The notes: generated from the sequence alone by a model not told the origin. A DNA stretch of 64,000 nucleotides from Providencia sneebia DSM 19967 (GCF_000314895.2 NZ_CM001773.1:1960349-2024348); one strand, 5' to 3'; shown: positions 51,407 through 61,467, counted from the stretch's first letter. Program-made: numbers and translations.

Positions 51407-53209
51407 TTAATAAAGGGAGTACAAATTATAATCTAATTGGCTCATTAAAAAGCTTTCCTTCCTGAAAATTCCCACAAAAGTAAGCTCTCTGAACAATCAA
51501 AAATTATTTCTACACAATAAAATCGATCATATATGACTGAATTACGGGTACGTAATCTCTCAGATTTAACGACTTTTTCTACGCTTAAACGATTAAATAC
51601 CATAATGACTTGTATACATTTTGTAACAATCGATTGAGTTTGTTCAGTGAATTTATATTCATTGTTCTGATGGAAGTGTGGCGTTCATGTATTGGTTGAA
51701 TGAGGTGTCAGAGCATTTAATATTAGTTTTAGCTGAGCTATCGGCTTAATATTTGGCTTTAAACACACGTTGGTAGGGGTAAAAGGTGGTAGATACAAAT
51801 GACTCTTGCCATCATTGGTACTGACTAGCATATATAATTAGGTCGTTTTTTACCCCCATTATTTATCAGAAGTACTATTAACAAGTCATTTTTTTCAAAA
51901 TTTTACTTATGGATAATAATATTGCCTAAAATTAGCGGAGGAATTTCTCATTAAGGTTTGCAAGTTTGAGTCAAATTAGGTTGCTTTTTGAGCGATCGTT
52001 TCTTTATGTCAATTTTTTATTTATTAATATCAATTTAATCTATTGATTTTATCAAGATATGGCACGAATAAAATTATATTTTATAAATTAAATTTATCCT
52101 AAACTTATGATTAAATCTAATTATCTATCTTTTGGGTATATATTAATCTAGTTTTTTGTGAAAAAAGAAGAAATAGCACTTCATCTATCATTGTAATACA
52201 TTGATTTTATAATGAATTATTTGTTTTATTGTATTTTTGACTCATAATGCTGTCACGATTTTATGCCAAGAGTGATTTTGAAATAGAAGTTAGCAGCACA
52301 AAAGAGCAACAATACTTATCTATTCAGAGAGGAAAGGTTGCCTATACAAGTTATCATTAATAGAATAGCCTATTTTTATGATGGAATGAGGCAATATACA
52401 GATATATTTTTAGGTATCTATGATGTATTTCTAGTGCTATTTATACACCTCAAGCATGTGATTATCGATATAATGTAAAAAAGTATTAAAATTTTTATCT
52501 TTTTATTTAATTTTGTGATCAATGTCTAAAAAATATTTTATAACTGGCTTTGGATTTATGGTCTGATTTAGGTGCAGTCATGTCGTTTTTCCTGAAAGAG
52601 GGAAAAAGTAGAATATTATTTTTTGATAGTATTATTAACATTAATTGATTTATTATTTTACAAGTTCGCAATTGAATAACGTAAAATCCCATACAATGCT
52701 AAAACTGTCTTAAATTTGAAATTTAATTCTATATAATGAAATAAATTCAGAATTAACCTCTGATTTTTTCGGGGTGGAATTTTTACGTATCTATGAAATA
52801 AAAATTCTATAATAATATTTAAAATTTAACATTATTAGCTGATTATTTAATTTATATAATTCATAGTGTAATTTTAAATTATATCCTCATGAATATATAT
52901 AATGATTTAATAAATTAATTTTCCATTTTTTTAATTGCATTAACCTTATCTAATTAAATAACTAATAAACTATTAATTTAAAAATAATCTATAAATTTAG
53001 TTATTTTCTTATTTATACAATTACTTTAAATTAAAACAAATGATTTAACTAATAATGGTTTTAATGGTGTTAAATAAAACCTTAAATAATTTTAAACTAA
53101 TGGCGGTTAGTTAATCATCGTATATACTGGCTATTAACGAGCTTGAAATAAGCTGCTATATTTTAGTTAAATAATAACAATAATACTTAGGCAAATACTC
53201 GGAGATACC
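51407..53209. other. 1.8-kb AT-rich non-coding stretch at the fimbrial island edge
   Basis: No open frame of 60 codons or more occurs, and no tRNA, IS end or recombinase gene was recognised. The sequence is extremely AT-rich, especially from 51900 onward, like DNA bound by H-NS. A distant inverted pair, GGGGTAAAA (near 51776) and TTTTACCCC (near 51850), was noted without a function. It may be the control region of the LysR gene and fimbrial operon or decayed insert DNA. Confidence 0.5.
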
Positions 53210-54082
53210 ATGGAAAAAACGCGAACGACATTAGATCAATGGATAACTTTGCAGGCAGTAGTTGACTATGGTGGTTTTGCCCAAGCAGCTGAAGCATTGC
53301 ATAGAACACAATCTTCTATTAGTTATACAATTAGTAAATTAGAACAACTTCTTGAAATTAAAATATTTTCTTTAGAGAAGCGTCGTGCAGTGCTGACCTC
53401 AGAAGGGCAACAATTGTTAGAATTATCTAGAGAGGTAACAAGTAAAGCTATTTCATTAGAAATGAAAGCTAAGTTTTTGAATGGTAATCAAAATAATAAA
53501 ATTAATATTATTATAGACTCGCTTTATCACAGTGATTACATTCTAGATTTAATCGGAGGTTTTACTCGAATAAGAAAAGACTATGATATTGATTTTATTA
53601 GAACTTCAATGAAAAAATCCGATATTTATACTTTAAGCGATTATGATTTATTGATAACGCATCACAACATTGAATCATTAAATCCGATATTTCTAGAGCA
53701 AATAGAAGGGGTTTTAGTCACTAGCAAAGAACATAAATTACAGTCTTTGAATGATGGTAATATATTGAAAGTATTAGAAAAAACAACATATATAGACTTG
53801 GGCTCTATGATGAAAACCAATATAAAAAGAACGCAGACTATCAATGTTCCTAATGTTGAAACAGCGATTAAATTAACAGAAAACTCTTTTGGTTATTCAT
53901 GTTTACCGAGAAACTTAATAAGCAAAGAACTCGCTAATAACACGCTGAAAGAATTAAAGATTATAAATAAAAATATCTATGCTAATTTCTATATGTATAT
54001 GAATAAAAATTCAGTTTTGAATGATACTTTTAAAGAACTTTTATCGGATAATAAATTACAACATTTCTTAAATGCTTTATAA
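53210..54082 (+). CDS. LysR-family transcriptional regulator of the fimbrial island
   Basis: A 290-residue regulator with an N-terminal winged helix: T-L-D-Q-W-I-T-L-Q-A-V-V near 7, then G-G-F-A-Q-A-A-E-A-L-H-R-T-Q-S-S-I-S-Y-T-I near 23-43, matching the LysR HTH. The effector domain (95-285) has two lobes but is Lys/Asn/Ile-rich and unlike a well-known LysR group. It lies 163 bases upstream of the pilin gene in the same direction, so it probably controls the fimbriae. The ribosome site CGGAGATACC is good. The composition is more AT-rich than the suf genes around it. Confidence 0.88.
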   Translation: MEKTRTTLDQWITLQAVVDYGGFAQAAEALHRTQSSISYTISKLEQLLEIKIFSLEKRRAVLTSEGQQLLELSREVTSKAISLEMKAKFLNGNQNNKINIIIDSLYHSDYILDLIGGFTRIRKDYDIDFIRTSMKKSDIYTLSDYDLLITHHNIESLNPIFLEQIEGVLVTSKEHKLQSLNDGNILKVLEKTTYIDLGSMMKTNIKRTQTINVPNVETAIKLTENSFGYSCLPRNLISKELANNTLKELKIINKNIYANFYMYMNKNSVLNDTFKELLSDNKLQHFLNAL

Positions 54083-54245
54083 AAAATAACATAGAAAAAA
54101 TTGATGTATTTTTAAAAAAATTAATGAATAGATTTCTTAACTAAATAAAATCTTGGTGTTATATTGCGCTCCGCAAATATAATGAATAAATCAATTGTTC
54201 ATAAAACTATACTTAATTATTAAAGAAACATTTATAGGAACCATT

Positions 54246-54767
54246 ATGAGAACTCTAAAAAAATCTCTAATCGCAGTAGAGGTTGTTTTAGTTTTAACAA
54301 CCGCACCAGCAGCTTTTGCATCAGGCACAATTAAATTTACCGGCGAAATAACAGATGTCGCTTGTACAGTTGATAGTAAGTCGAAAAATTTAAATGTTGA
54401 ATTAGGTAAAGTTTCATCTAAAAGCTTAGCTGCTAAAGGTGAAGTTGCTGGATTGAAAGATTTCACTATTAAATTAATTGATTGCCCAGCGACGTCTAAA
54501 GTTACTGTTAGATTTGGTGGAACTCGTGATCTTATCGACCGCGATATTCTCGCTATCAACCAAGGGACTAGTGCTGCAACTAACGTTGGTATTGCCTTGT
54601 TTGAGAAAGATGCTACGACACCAATTAAACTTTACGAAGATACTAAAGAAGTTGAGTTTAAAGGGGCTACAGTCGATTTAGATTACGTTGCGCGTTATAA
54701 AGCTACAGGTACTGCCACAGCAGGTCCTGCGAATAGTAGCGCAGTTTATAGTATTCAGTACCAATAA
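54246..54767 (+). CDS. major fimbrial subunit (type 1-like pilin)
   Basis: A 173-residue pilin. The signal peptide is cleaved after A-F-A near 26. The mature chain starts S-G-T-I-K-F-T-G-E-I-T-D-V-A-C, the usual donor strand and first disulfide Cys, with the second Cys in L-I-D-C-P. It ends V-Y-S-I-Q-Y-Q, the typical chaperone-recognition strand with penultimate-type aromatic residue. The ATG at 54246 has AGGAACC upstream; the frame opens 17 codons earlier without a ribosome site. It is followed by a partial terminator that would make pilin transcripts more abundant than the rest. Confidence 0.92.
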   Translation: MRTLKKSLIAVEVVLVLTTAPAAFASGTIKFTGEITDVACTVDSKSKNLNVELGKVSSKSLAAKGEVAGLKDFTIKLIDCPATSKVTVRFGGTRDLIDRDILAINQGTSAATNVGIALFEKDATTPIKLYEDTKEVEFKGATVDLDYVARYKATGTATAGPANSSAVYSIQYQ

Positions 54768-54773
54768 AATTAT

Positions 54774-54804
54774 TGGGCGGCATTAGTCGCCCACTCTTTT
54801 ACTT
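54774..54804 (+). terminator. partial terminator between pilin and chaperone
   Basis: TGGGCG (54774-54779) pairs with CGCCCA (54788-54793) followed by a T-rich tract. Such leaky hairpins are common after major pilin genes and set subunit ratios. Confidence 0.6.
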
Positions 54805-54822
54805 ATATTCATTGGTTATGTT

Positions 54823-55485
54823 ATGAAAAGAATATTAATCTCCGTTTTTTTTCTCTTATTTTCTTTGCCTAATCTATCCTTTGCTGAAGGGATAAGCATT
54901 GGGGGTACACGTTTTGTTTATGCAGAAAATAAACGTGAAATTGATATTCCAATTTTTAACAGCGATAAAGAAAAACCATTTTTAATTCAAAGCTGGGTAT
55001 CTGCATTTGAAGGGGATGCCAAAGCACCTTTTATAGCAACACCACCTTTATTCAGGATAGAACCAAACACAAATGGTTCCGCACGTATTTCTTATATCGG
55101 TGAGCCTTTAGCAAATAATACAGAACAGATTTACCTACTTAATATTAAATCCATACCACCAAAGGATAGCAATATTGGTAATGAGTTACAGATTATTATT
55201 AATTCACAGTTTAAGTTATTTCTAAGATCAAAAGATATTGAACCATTTGATTTTGATAAGGTTAGTGTTATCAAAAAAACAAATGGAATAATAATTGATA
55301 ATCAAACTCCTTACCATTTATCAGTAAAAGAAATTTTTGTCAACGGAACTAAGGTCAAAAGTAAAAACTTTATTTACCCCTTTAAGAATATCAATGTTTA
55401 TGAACATAACATAAATAGTAATGACACAATAGTTGTTCAGTTTATTAATGATTATGGTGCGATTATTGAAAAAAAGATTAATTAA
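54823..55485 (+). CDS. periplasmic fimbrial chaperone
   Basis: A 220-residue PapD-like chaperone. The signal peptide is cleaved after S-F-A near 22. G-T-R-F-V-Y near 29 carries the conserved Arg that anchors the pilin C-terminus, and the second anchor Lys is likely in F-K-L-F-L-R near 128. The F1-G1 segment (P-L-F-R-I-E-P-N-T-N-G-S-A-R-I) and the Y-L-L-N-I-K-S-I-P-P motif are typical of the family. It lies 11 bases before the usher gene. Confidence 0.9.
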   Translation: MKRILISVFFLLFSLPNLSFAEGISIGGTRFVYAENKREIDIPIFNSDKEKPFLIQSWVSAFEGDAKAPFIATPPLFRIEPNTNGSARISYIGEPLANNTEQIYLLNIKSIPPKDSNIGNELQIIINSQFKLFLRSKDIEPFDFDKVSVIKKTNGIIIDNQTPYHLSVKEIFVNGTKVKSKNFIYPFKNINVYEHNINSNDTIVVQFINDYGAIIEKKIN

Positions 55486-55496
55486 GAGTATATGAT

Positions 55497-57983
55497 ATGC
55501 CAATTTCTTTTTTAAAGAAAAATCCAGTTTATTCAAAATCTTTCATTGCCATTAGCATTATTTTATATATGGATAATGCTAATGCCGAAGATCTATTTGA
55601 TATTAATGCTATTAATACTGGAATTGAGAGCCAAGTTGCTGATGTCAACAGTTTAGGGTATCTATCCTATTCGGGAGGGCAGCTTCCGGGTACATATTAT
55701 ACAGATGTATTTATTAATCAAAATTTAGTCGATAGCCAAAGTTTAACATTTGTATTTGATGAAAAATCAAAGCAATTAGTCCCACAACTTAACAAAGGGA
55801 TGCTATTAAACTGGGGTGTTAAAAATACGGTTAGTAACAGTTTTGCTAATATAAGTAATGATGCGGTTATTACTAACCTTGATGAACTTATCCCTGGTGC
55901 AAAAATTAATTACCATTTTGCTAATAACCAATTAGAAATTAATATTCCTCAAATAGGATTAGAAAATACGAGTCGTGGCTATATCGAGCCTAGTGAATGG
56001 GATAATGGGATTAATGCCGCCTTTGTTAATTATACTGCTAGATATAATAAATATTGGTATAAAGAAAAAAATAATCTTGATAACACCTTTCTAGGGTTAA
56101 GAAGTGGTGTTAATTTCGATGCTTGGCGTTTACGTAACCATAGTACTTACACAAGAAATGCCGGTGAAACAAACTGGAATAGTCTACAAACTTATTTAGA
56201 ACGAGATATTCGTGCATTAAAAAGCCATTTAACACTCGGAGAGACATCATCCGACAGTGGTATAATGGAAAGTAATCCTTATTTGGGGATAAAACTTACA
56301 TCAGATGAAAGCATGTTGCCACAAAGCCAACGTGGATTTGCGCCTGTTGTTACGGGTATTGCACAGTCTAATGCAACAGTTACAGTTAAACAAAATGGTA
56401 GTGTTATCTATCAAACGACTGTTCCGCCGGGCGAATTTTCTATAAGTGATTTGTATCCAACTTCTTACAGTGGTGATCTAGATGTCACGATTGAAGAAGC
56501 AGATGGAACCGTTCGGTCATTTATTCAGCCATTTTCAGCTGTGCCGATGATGCAAAGAACAGGTGCTTTGAAGTATAGCATTGATATTGGCCAATATAAT
56601 GCGAGCAATGCGCGCCGTAAACCAAAATTCTTTCAAACATCATTAAATTATGGACTGCCATATAATTTATCTATTTATGGTGGCACCATATTGTCGCCTG
56701 ATTATCAAGCATACACGCTAGGAAGCGGGGTAAATTTAGGCAATATAGGCGCTCTTTCCATGGATGTGACAGAGTCTTTGGCTAAATTAATCGATGATAC
56801 TAAAGCTAAAGGCCAGTCGTATCGTGTGCAATATTCTAAACATATCACAGATACAGGAACTTCGTTTTCCTTGGCATCTTATCGTTATTCGACAAAGGAT
56901 TATTATGATTTTTCCACCGCCAATAATGATTTTTATCATTTAGGAAGGAAAAAACAGCAGTTTCAAGTGGCACTTTCGCAATCACTTAATGATATTGGTT
57001 ATTTATCGCTTAATGGATATCAACAATACTATTGGGATAAAAGTGGTTCCGACAAAAATCTCACCATGAGTTTTAGCTCGAATTATAAATTGCTGAATTA
57101 TAGTGCTTCCTATACCTACTCGAAGCAAAGTTATACTCAAACTAATGACCAAATTATTTCGTTAAATTTAAGTATTCCATTTGATTGGGGACAAAAAAAT
57201 AATTGGATTAATTATAGTTATACGGGGAGTCGCCATGGCGATTCAACCAGTTCACTTAGCTATAGCTCGTCATTATTAGAAGATGATAATTTACAATACG
57301 ATATTACCCAACGATATAACCATAATCGTAATGAATATAATAGTTCTATCAGTGCAAACTACATAGTTTCATCTGGAGAATATAGTGCCGGATATAATTA
57401 CACACCGAATTATCATTCAGTTGATGTCGGTGCAACGGGAGCATTTATGCTGCATGCGGATGGTATCACTGCATCTCAATCAATATATGATTCTGCGGTA
57501 CTGGTGAAAGCACAAGGTATTGAGAATTTAAAAGTAAATAATACTCAGGCGTTATATACCGATGCGAATGGTTTTGCCGTTATTCCAAGTGTAACCCGAT
57601 ATGAGCGAAATAAAATCAATGTCGATGCCGCAACCTTAACGGGAAATAATGATATTGCAGTGAGTACAACAACAGTTGTACCGACACAAGGCGCAATTGT
57701 ATTAGCAGATTTCCATGCCAAGCGTGGTGCTAGAGTATTACTGAAGGTGATGTATAAAGGTAAACCTATTTCTTTTGGTACTCAAGTATCTGTTTTTGAA
57801 GATACTCAACAAATTTCCAGTGGGATTGTCGCCAATGATGGCGAAGTTTATTTAAGTGGTGTTCCAGCACAAAGCCAAATAGTGGCGAAATGGGGCACAA
57901 ATGAAAATCAACGCTGTGAAATACCGTTATCTTTATCATTAGACAATGAAAAGATCCAATTTATTGAGAAAAACTGTGAATAG
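55497..57983 (+). CDS. fimbrial usher, outer-membrane assembly pore
   Basis: An 828-residue usher (FimD/PapC family) that assembles and secretes subunits. Signal cleavage comes after N-A-N-A near 30. The N-terminal chaperone-binding domain has Y-F-D-I/D-I-N-A-I-N-T features. G-L-R-S-G-V-N near 200 begins the barrel, the plug contains V-T-V-K-Q-N-G-S-V-I-Y-Q near 295 and P-P-G-E-F-S-I-S-D-L, and the C-terminal domains start near 680. The last residues include two cysteines (R-C-E-I-P and K-N-C-E). It is followed by the adhesin gene after 8 bases. Confidence 0.93.
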   Translation: MPISFLKKNPVYSKSFIAISIILYMDNANAEDLFDINAINTGIESQVADVNSLGYLSYSGGQLPGTYYTDVFINQNLVDSQSLTFVFDEKSKQLVPQLNKGMLLNWGVKNTVSNSFANISNDAVITNLDELIPGAKINYHFANNQLEINIPQIGLENTSRGYIEPSEWDNGINAAFVNYTARYNKYWYKEKNNLDNTFLGLRSGVNFDAWRLRNHSTYTRNAGETNWNSLQTYLERDIRALKSHLTLGETSSDSGIMESNPYLGIKLTSDESMLPQSQRGFAPVVTGIAQSNATVTVKQNGSVIYQTTVPPGEFSISDLYPTSYSGDLDVTIEEADGTVRSFIQPFSAVPMMQRTGALKYSIDIGQYNASNARRKPKFFQTSLNYGLPYNLSIYGGTILSPDYQAYTLGSGVNLGNIGALSMDVTESLAKLIDDTKAKGQSYRVQYSKHITDTGTSFSLASYRYSTKDYYDFSTANNDFYHLGRKKQQFQVALSQSLNDIGYLSLNGYQQYYWDKSGSDKNLTMSFSSNYKLLNYSASYTYSKQSYTQTNDQIISLNLSIPFDWGQKNNWINYSYTGSRHGDSTSSLSYSSSLLEDDNLQYDITQRYNHNRNEYNSSISANYIVSSGEYSAGYNYTPNYHSVDVGATGAFMLHADGITASQSIYDSAVLVKAQGIENLKVNNTQALYTDANGFAVIPSVTRYERNKINVDAATLTGNNDIAVSTTTVVPTQGAIVLADFHAKRGARVLLKVMYKGKPISFGTQVSVFEDTQQISSGIVANDGEVYLSGVPAQSQIVAKWGTNENQRCEIPLSLSLDNEKIQFIEKNCE

Positions 57984-57991
57984 GAGTTAAC

Positions 57992-59011
57992 ATGATTAAA
58001 TTAGCCACAGTATGTTGCGCCTCATTAATTTTCCTATATTCACAATCTAGTTTTGCAGAATTTAGGTCTGAATTTACGACTAAAACAATAACTAAAAATG
58101 AAACATTATATGTATCGCGTAGTTTACCTGTAGGGAGTTTTATCGGATCAGTTGACTTAAATAGCCATAATGCATGGGCATGGTGGAATATTTCGGGTAC
58201 AACTTGGGTTGGAATATTTTTGCCAAGTATTGGTGCTGGCACATTTAAATCCGCTGAAGGGGGCTACGTCAGACCAATTCCTGGTTCAGGAATTGGTTAT
58301 GCACTACATGGAACTGTGACAGGGCCTTGTAGTGGTAGTGCATTTGTTGATGGGCAAAATAATATGGATAAAAATATCAGTAACAGGATGATTTGTCGCT
58401 CAAATGCAACAAGTGCGTTCTACGGCGTGAAGTTACGGGCTGATTTTTATAAATTAAGCAATAACGTGCCGACTCAAACATTGCCTACAATACGAGCTGC
58501 TATGCTGATACTATATCATAATGGTTTTATCACCTCAGATTATTATGGTAATAAAGAGCCAAATGTTTACTTAAGTGGCATCAAAGTTGTTTCAAGTGGG
58601 TGTGATGTTAAAAATCCATCCATTAATGTGCCTATCGGTAAAATTAGTAAAGCAACTTTTTCAGGTGTTGGCTCCACAAGCCCTGATAGCAAGAAAAAAA
58701 TTAAAATTCAATTAGATTGTGACCCTATTACACCAATTAAAATAACGTTTGTTGGCACTCAAGATGAAAGTAAAACAGCAGGGGCAATTGCGTTAAATAA
58801 TTTAAATGATGTTAACACTGCCCAAGGGTATGCTATTCAAGTGAAGTATAATAATTCTCCAATCAAGCTAAACCAGATAATGGAAATAGTGAAGTCGAAT
58901 ACGGCAGGGCAATATGAAATCCCACTTGAAGCCGCTTATATCCAAACGAAATCAGTGACTAAAGCTGGACAAGCTAATGGCACATTACAATTTAATATGC
59001 GATATCACTAA
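57992..59011 (+). CDS. fimbrial tip adhesin
   Basis: A 339-residue two-domain protein at the end of the operon. The signal peptide is cleaved after S-F-A near 23. The N-terminal half (24-200) has no recognised relative; it includes W-A-W-W-N-I-S near 63, a Cys pair (G-P-C-S-G, M-I-C-R-S) and many Gly/Trp/Tyr, as expected for a sugar-binding lectin domain. The C-terminal half is a pilin domain: S-S-G-C-D-V near 200, L-D-C-D-P near 242, ending L-Q-F-N-M-R-Y-H. The receptor is unknown. No minor pilins are present, so the pilus is simple. Confidence 0.85.
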   Translation: MIKLATVCCASLIFLYSQSSFAEFRSEFTTKTITKNETLYVSRSLPVGSFIGSVDLNSHNAWAWWNISGTTWVGIFLPSIGAGTFKSAEGGYVRPIPGSGIGYALHGTVTGPCSGSAFVDGQNNMDKNISNRMICRSNATSAFYGVKLRADFYKLSNNVPTQTLPTIRAAMLILYHNGFITSDYYGNKEPNVYLSGIKVVSSGCDVKNPSINVPIGKISKATFSGVGSTSPDSKKKIKIQLDCDPITPIKITFVGTQDESKTAGAIALNNLNDVNTAQGYAIQVKYNNSPIKLNQIMEIVKSNTAGQYEIPLEAAYIQTKSVTKAGQANGTLQFNMRYH

Positions 59012-59255
59012 ATTCCGCAATGCTCTAAATCCACAACGCCCTAAAATAGTTATTAGTTTTGATTAAGGTGAATAAACCTGATTAAGTGGCCTCATTGTCT
59101 TCAATATATCTTATCTTTGTATTGGGCTGAATATTACAAAGCACAATACCTTCAAATTATGCAATAATAGTGAATCTTAGTTTAGCCAATAAAATAGACT
59201 TTATTGGCTTTATCTAATGAGTATCTTTTATTCGCTATTTTGTAAGGAAAGAAGT

Positions 59256-59669
59256 ATGCCAGCTTTGCCCGATGAACATAAATTGCTACGTAATTTTGCA
59301 CGTTGCCAGAATTCGGAAGAACGTTACCTGTATATAATAGAACTTGGCGGGAACTTACCTGAACTGACAGACGCACAGCGTAGTGATAATAACTTGATTG
59401 CAGGTTGTCAGAGTCAAGTTTGGATTGATATGCAAAAGCAAGCAGATGGTTCGATTAAATTTGCGGGTGATAGTGATGCGGCTATTGTTAAAGGGCTTGT
59501 TGCGATAGTTATTATTTTATTCCAAGGTAAAACAGCAGAACAGATTTTATCATTAGATGTGAAAGACTTTTTCTCACAACTCGCATTAGAACAGTATTTG
59601 ACACCTTCGCGTACTCAGGGATTAAATGCAATGATCAGGACTATTCTTGCGCGTGCGGCAACGATGTAA
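59256..59669 (+). CDS. sufE: SufE, cysteine desulfuration accessory protein
   Basis: A 137-residue sulfur acceptor that takes persulfide from SufS and passes it to SufB. The active Cys is in [10 protein letters not shown] near 50, and the ends match E. coli (K-L-L-R-N-F near 10, L-T-P-S-R near 115). The start at 59256 has AAGGA upstream; 13 further codons in frame lack a site. It is separated from sufS by the 7.9-kb fimbrial insert, so it must use another promoter or readthrough from the fimbrial operon. A terminator follows. Confidence 0.94.
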   Translation: MPALPDEHKLLRNFARCQNSEERYLYIIELGGNLPELTDAQRSDNNLIAGCQSQVWIDMQKQADGSIKFAGDSDAAIVKGLVAIVIILFQGKTAEQILSLDVKDFFSQLALEQYLTPSRTQGLNAMIRTILARAATM

Positions 59670-59681
59670 CAAATGATGATA

Positions 59682-59712
59682 GCGAGAAAGAATAGCTATT
59701 CTCGCTTATTTT
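59682..59712 (+). terminator. sufE terminator
   Basis: GCGAGAA (59682-59688) pairs with TTCTCGC (59699-59705), followed by TTATTTTT. Confidence 0.85.
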
Positions 59713-60090
59713 TATTCTGTATTTGCTGGTGGTTTTGATAGTATTTATTGATTGAATGTGGAATTATTAGCCTATTCTAGCGCTAGTAATGATTTTTATG
59801 TTAAAAAATCATGCTCAAAATTGAATCGATATTTATTATATTCCAAATAAATCAAATTATTGTTGGCGATATAAGCCAGTAAAGTCAATTTATCTCGACC
59901 ACTTCTGGCACGAGCTCCCCTTGTTGCTGAATAGATAGGCAGCTTGTTCAGCCTATAAGTAAATTGAACTATTTAGAGTATAGTTGCTATTATGAGCACA
60001 TTGTAATTATGAGCACATAGTTCTTGAAAACGTAGTTTTGGGAAAGCAGTAATGAGTGTGTCGCATTGACATCAATTTCTTGGAGTCGGT
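59713..60090. other. sufE-ldtE intergenic region
   Basis: No supported gene. On the minus strand 59796-59972 is open for about 58 codons with protein-like composition but has no ATG, GTG or TTG start, so it may be a gene remnant. The ldtE promoter lies somewhere to the right. Confidence 0.35.
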
Positions 60091-61149
60091 ATGAAGAAAG
60101 TGTTTTCGTTGGCGAGTTTGTTTGTGGCGAGTGTTTTTGCATCATCAGTACAAGCAATGGATTATCCATTACCGGACAGTAATTCGCGTCTGATTGGTGA
60201 GAATTCAATTTATACTGTGCCATATGATGGACGGTCGTTAGAAGCAATAGCGAGTGAATATCAAATTGGTTTACTCGCGATGTTAGAAGCCAATCCGGGA
60301 ACGGATCCTTATTTACCGGAAGCGGGCAAAGAACTGATTATTCCTACACAAATGCTCCTGCCTGCAACACCAAGAACGGGCATGGTGATTAACCTTGCTG
60401 AATTGCGTCTGTATTACTATCCTGCAAATAGCCAAGAAGTTGTAGTTTATCCTATTGGTATTGGTCAGTTAGGTCGTGATACACCTGAAATGGTGACATC
60501 AATTAGCCAATTGATTAAAGACCCAACATGGACACCGACGGCGAATATTCGTAAGAATTATGCTAAAGAAGGTATTATATTACCTGCTGTTGTTCCAGCA
60601 GGGCCTGAAAATCCGATGGGGTTATATGCTTTACGCTTATCTCATGGACGTGGTGAATATTTGATCCACGGAACAAATGCTGATTTTGGTATTGGTATGC
60701 GAGTCAGTTCAGGTTGTATTCGTCTACGCCCTGATGATATTGAAGCATTATTTAAGACTGTTCCAAAAGGGACTCGAGTACAAATTATTAATCAGCCGAT
60801 TAAATATTCAAAAGAGGCTGATGGAAGCTACTACATTGAGGTACATCAACCGCTTTCAAAGAATGAAAATGATGATCCTCAAACAATGCCAATTCCACTA
60901 TCGAATGATTTCAAACGTTTTCTAGAAAATGAAGGCATTGATAAGACGCTTGTACAAAATGAAATAGCAAGGCGTTCAGGATTACCTGTGCGAGTGAATA
61001 GGGATGATAACTCAACACAAAAAGAATATGATGAAACATCAAGCAGTGATAGCGTAGCGCAACAAGGGCAATATCCTGAATTAAATCCGATTGAAGATTT
61101 TTCGATTTTTCAGCCTCAGCCGGTATATGAGCCAGCTGAAGAACAATAG
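60091..61149 (+). CDS. ldtE: LdtE-type L,D-transpeptidase
   Basis: A 352-residue periplasmic YkuD-fold L,D-transpeptidase. The signal peptide is cleaved after V-Q-A near 22. A LysM-like segment follows (I-Y-T-V-P-Y-D-G-R-S-L-E-A-I-A near 42), then the catalytic domain with H-G-T-N-A near 191 and S-S-G-C-I-R-L-R near 206 (active Cys). In E. coli LdtE (YnhG), next to sufE and lpp, forms meso-DAP to meso-DAP crosslinks. The Lpp-anchoring paralogues are LdtA/B/C, so the exact reaction here is by synteny. The C-terminal 40 residues are polar and Ser/Gln-rich. Confidence 0.9.
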   Translation: MKKVFSLASLFVASVFASSVQAMDYPLPDSNSRLIGENSIYTVPYDGRSLEAIASEYQIGLLAMLEANPGTDPYLPEAGKELIIPTQMLLPATPRTGMVINLAELRLYYYPANSQEVVVYPIGIGQLGRDTPEMVTSISQLIKDPTWTPTANIRKNYAKEGIILPAVVPAGPENPMGLYALRLSHGRGEYLIHGTNADFGIGMRVSSGCIRLRPDDIEALFKTVPKGTRVQIINQPIKYSKEADGSYYIEVHQPLSKNENDDPQTMPIPLSNDFKRFLENEGIDKTLVQNEIARRSGLPVRVNRDDNSTQKEYDETSSSDSVAQQGQYPELNPIEDFSIFQPQPVYEPAEEQ

Positions 61150-61165
61150 TTCTCAGATAAAAAAT

Positions 61166-61190
61166 AAGGGCCTAATTAGGCCCTTTTTCA
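61166..61190. terminator. bidirectional terminator between ldtE and lpp
   Basis: AAGGGCCT (61166-61173) pairs with AGGCCCTT (61178-61185), with a T-run to the right and an A-run to the left. It ends both ldtE and the leftward lpp transcript. Confidence 0.9.
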
Positions 61191-61224
61191 TAGCATTCAG
61201 CATTAAGCTGTAACTAGTTCAATC

Positions 61225-61467
61225 TTATTTTTTGTAAGAACGAACTTGGTTATCTAGACGTTGGTTAGCACGTGCAGCTTCTTGCTGTGCAGTTTGTACT
61301 TCAGCACGGATAGTTTGAACATCGCTGCTCAGTTGATCAACTTTACCATTCAGAGTTTGAACATCTGAAGATAGTCTTTGGATCTCAGTGCTATTATTGG
61401 TAGAACAACCCGCTAGTAAAGCTGAAGCTAATACGATAGAGCCCAGTACAATTTTAGTACGAATCAT
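61225..61467 (-). CDS. lpp: Lpp, Braun's lipoprotein
   Basis: The 80-residue major outer-membrane lipoprotein, trimeric coiled coil, attached to peptidoglycan by its C-terminal Lys. The lipobox is L-L-A-G-C-S-T near 19. Heptads with [16 protein letters not shown] and the [10 protein letters not shown] end are clear. The last residues are Y-K-K instead of Y-R-K. It is two residues longer than E. coli Lpp. The leader ATCTAGAGGGTA before the ATG is the same as in E. coli. Confidence 0.97.
   Translation of the reverse strand: MIRTKIVLGSIVLASALLAGCSTNNSTEIQRLSSDVQTLNGKVDQLSSDVQTIRAEVQTAQQEAARANQRLDNQVRSYKK

Noticed and set aside
51407..54245. Invertible fimbrial promoter switch
   Set aside because: No FimB/MrpI-type recombinase gene and no clear short flanking inverted repeats were found next to the pilin gene.
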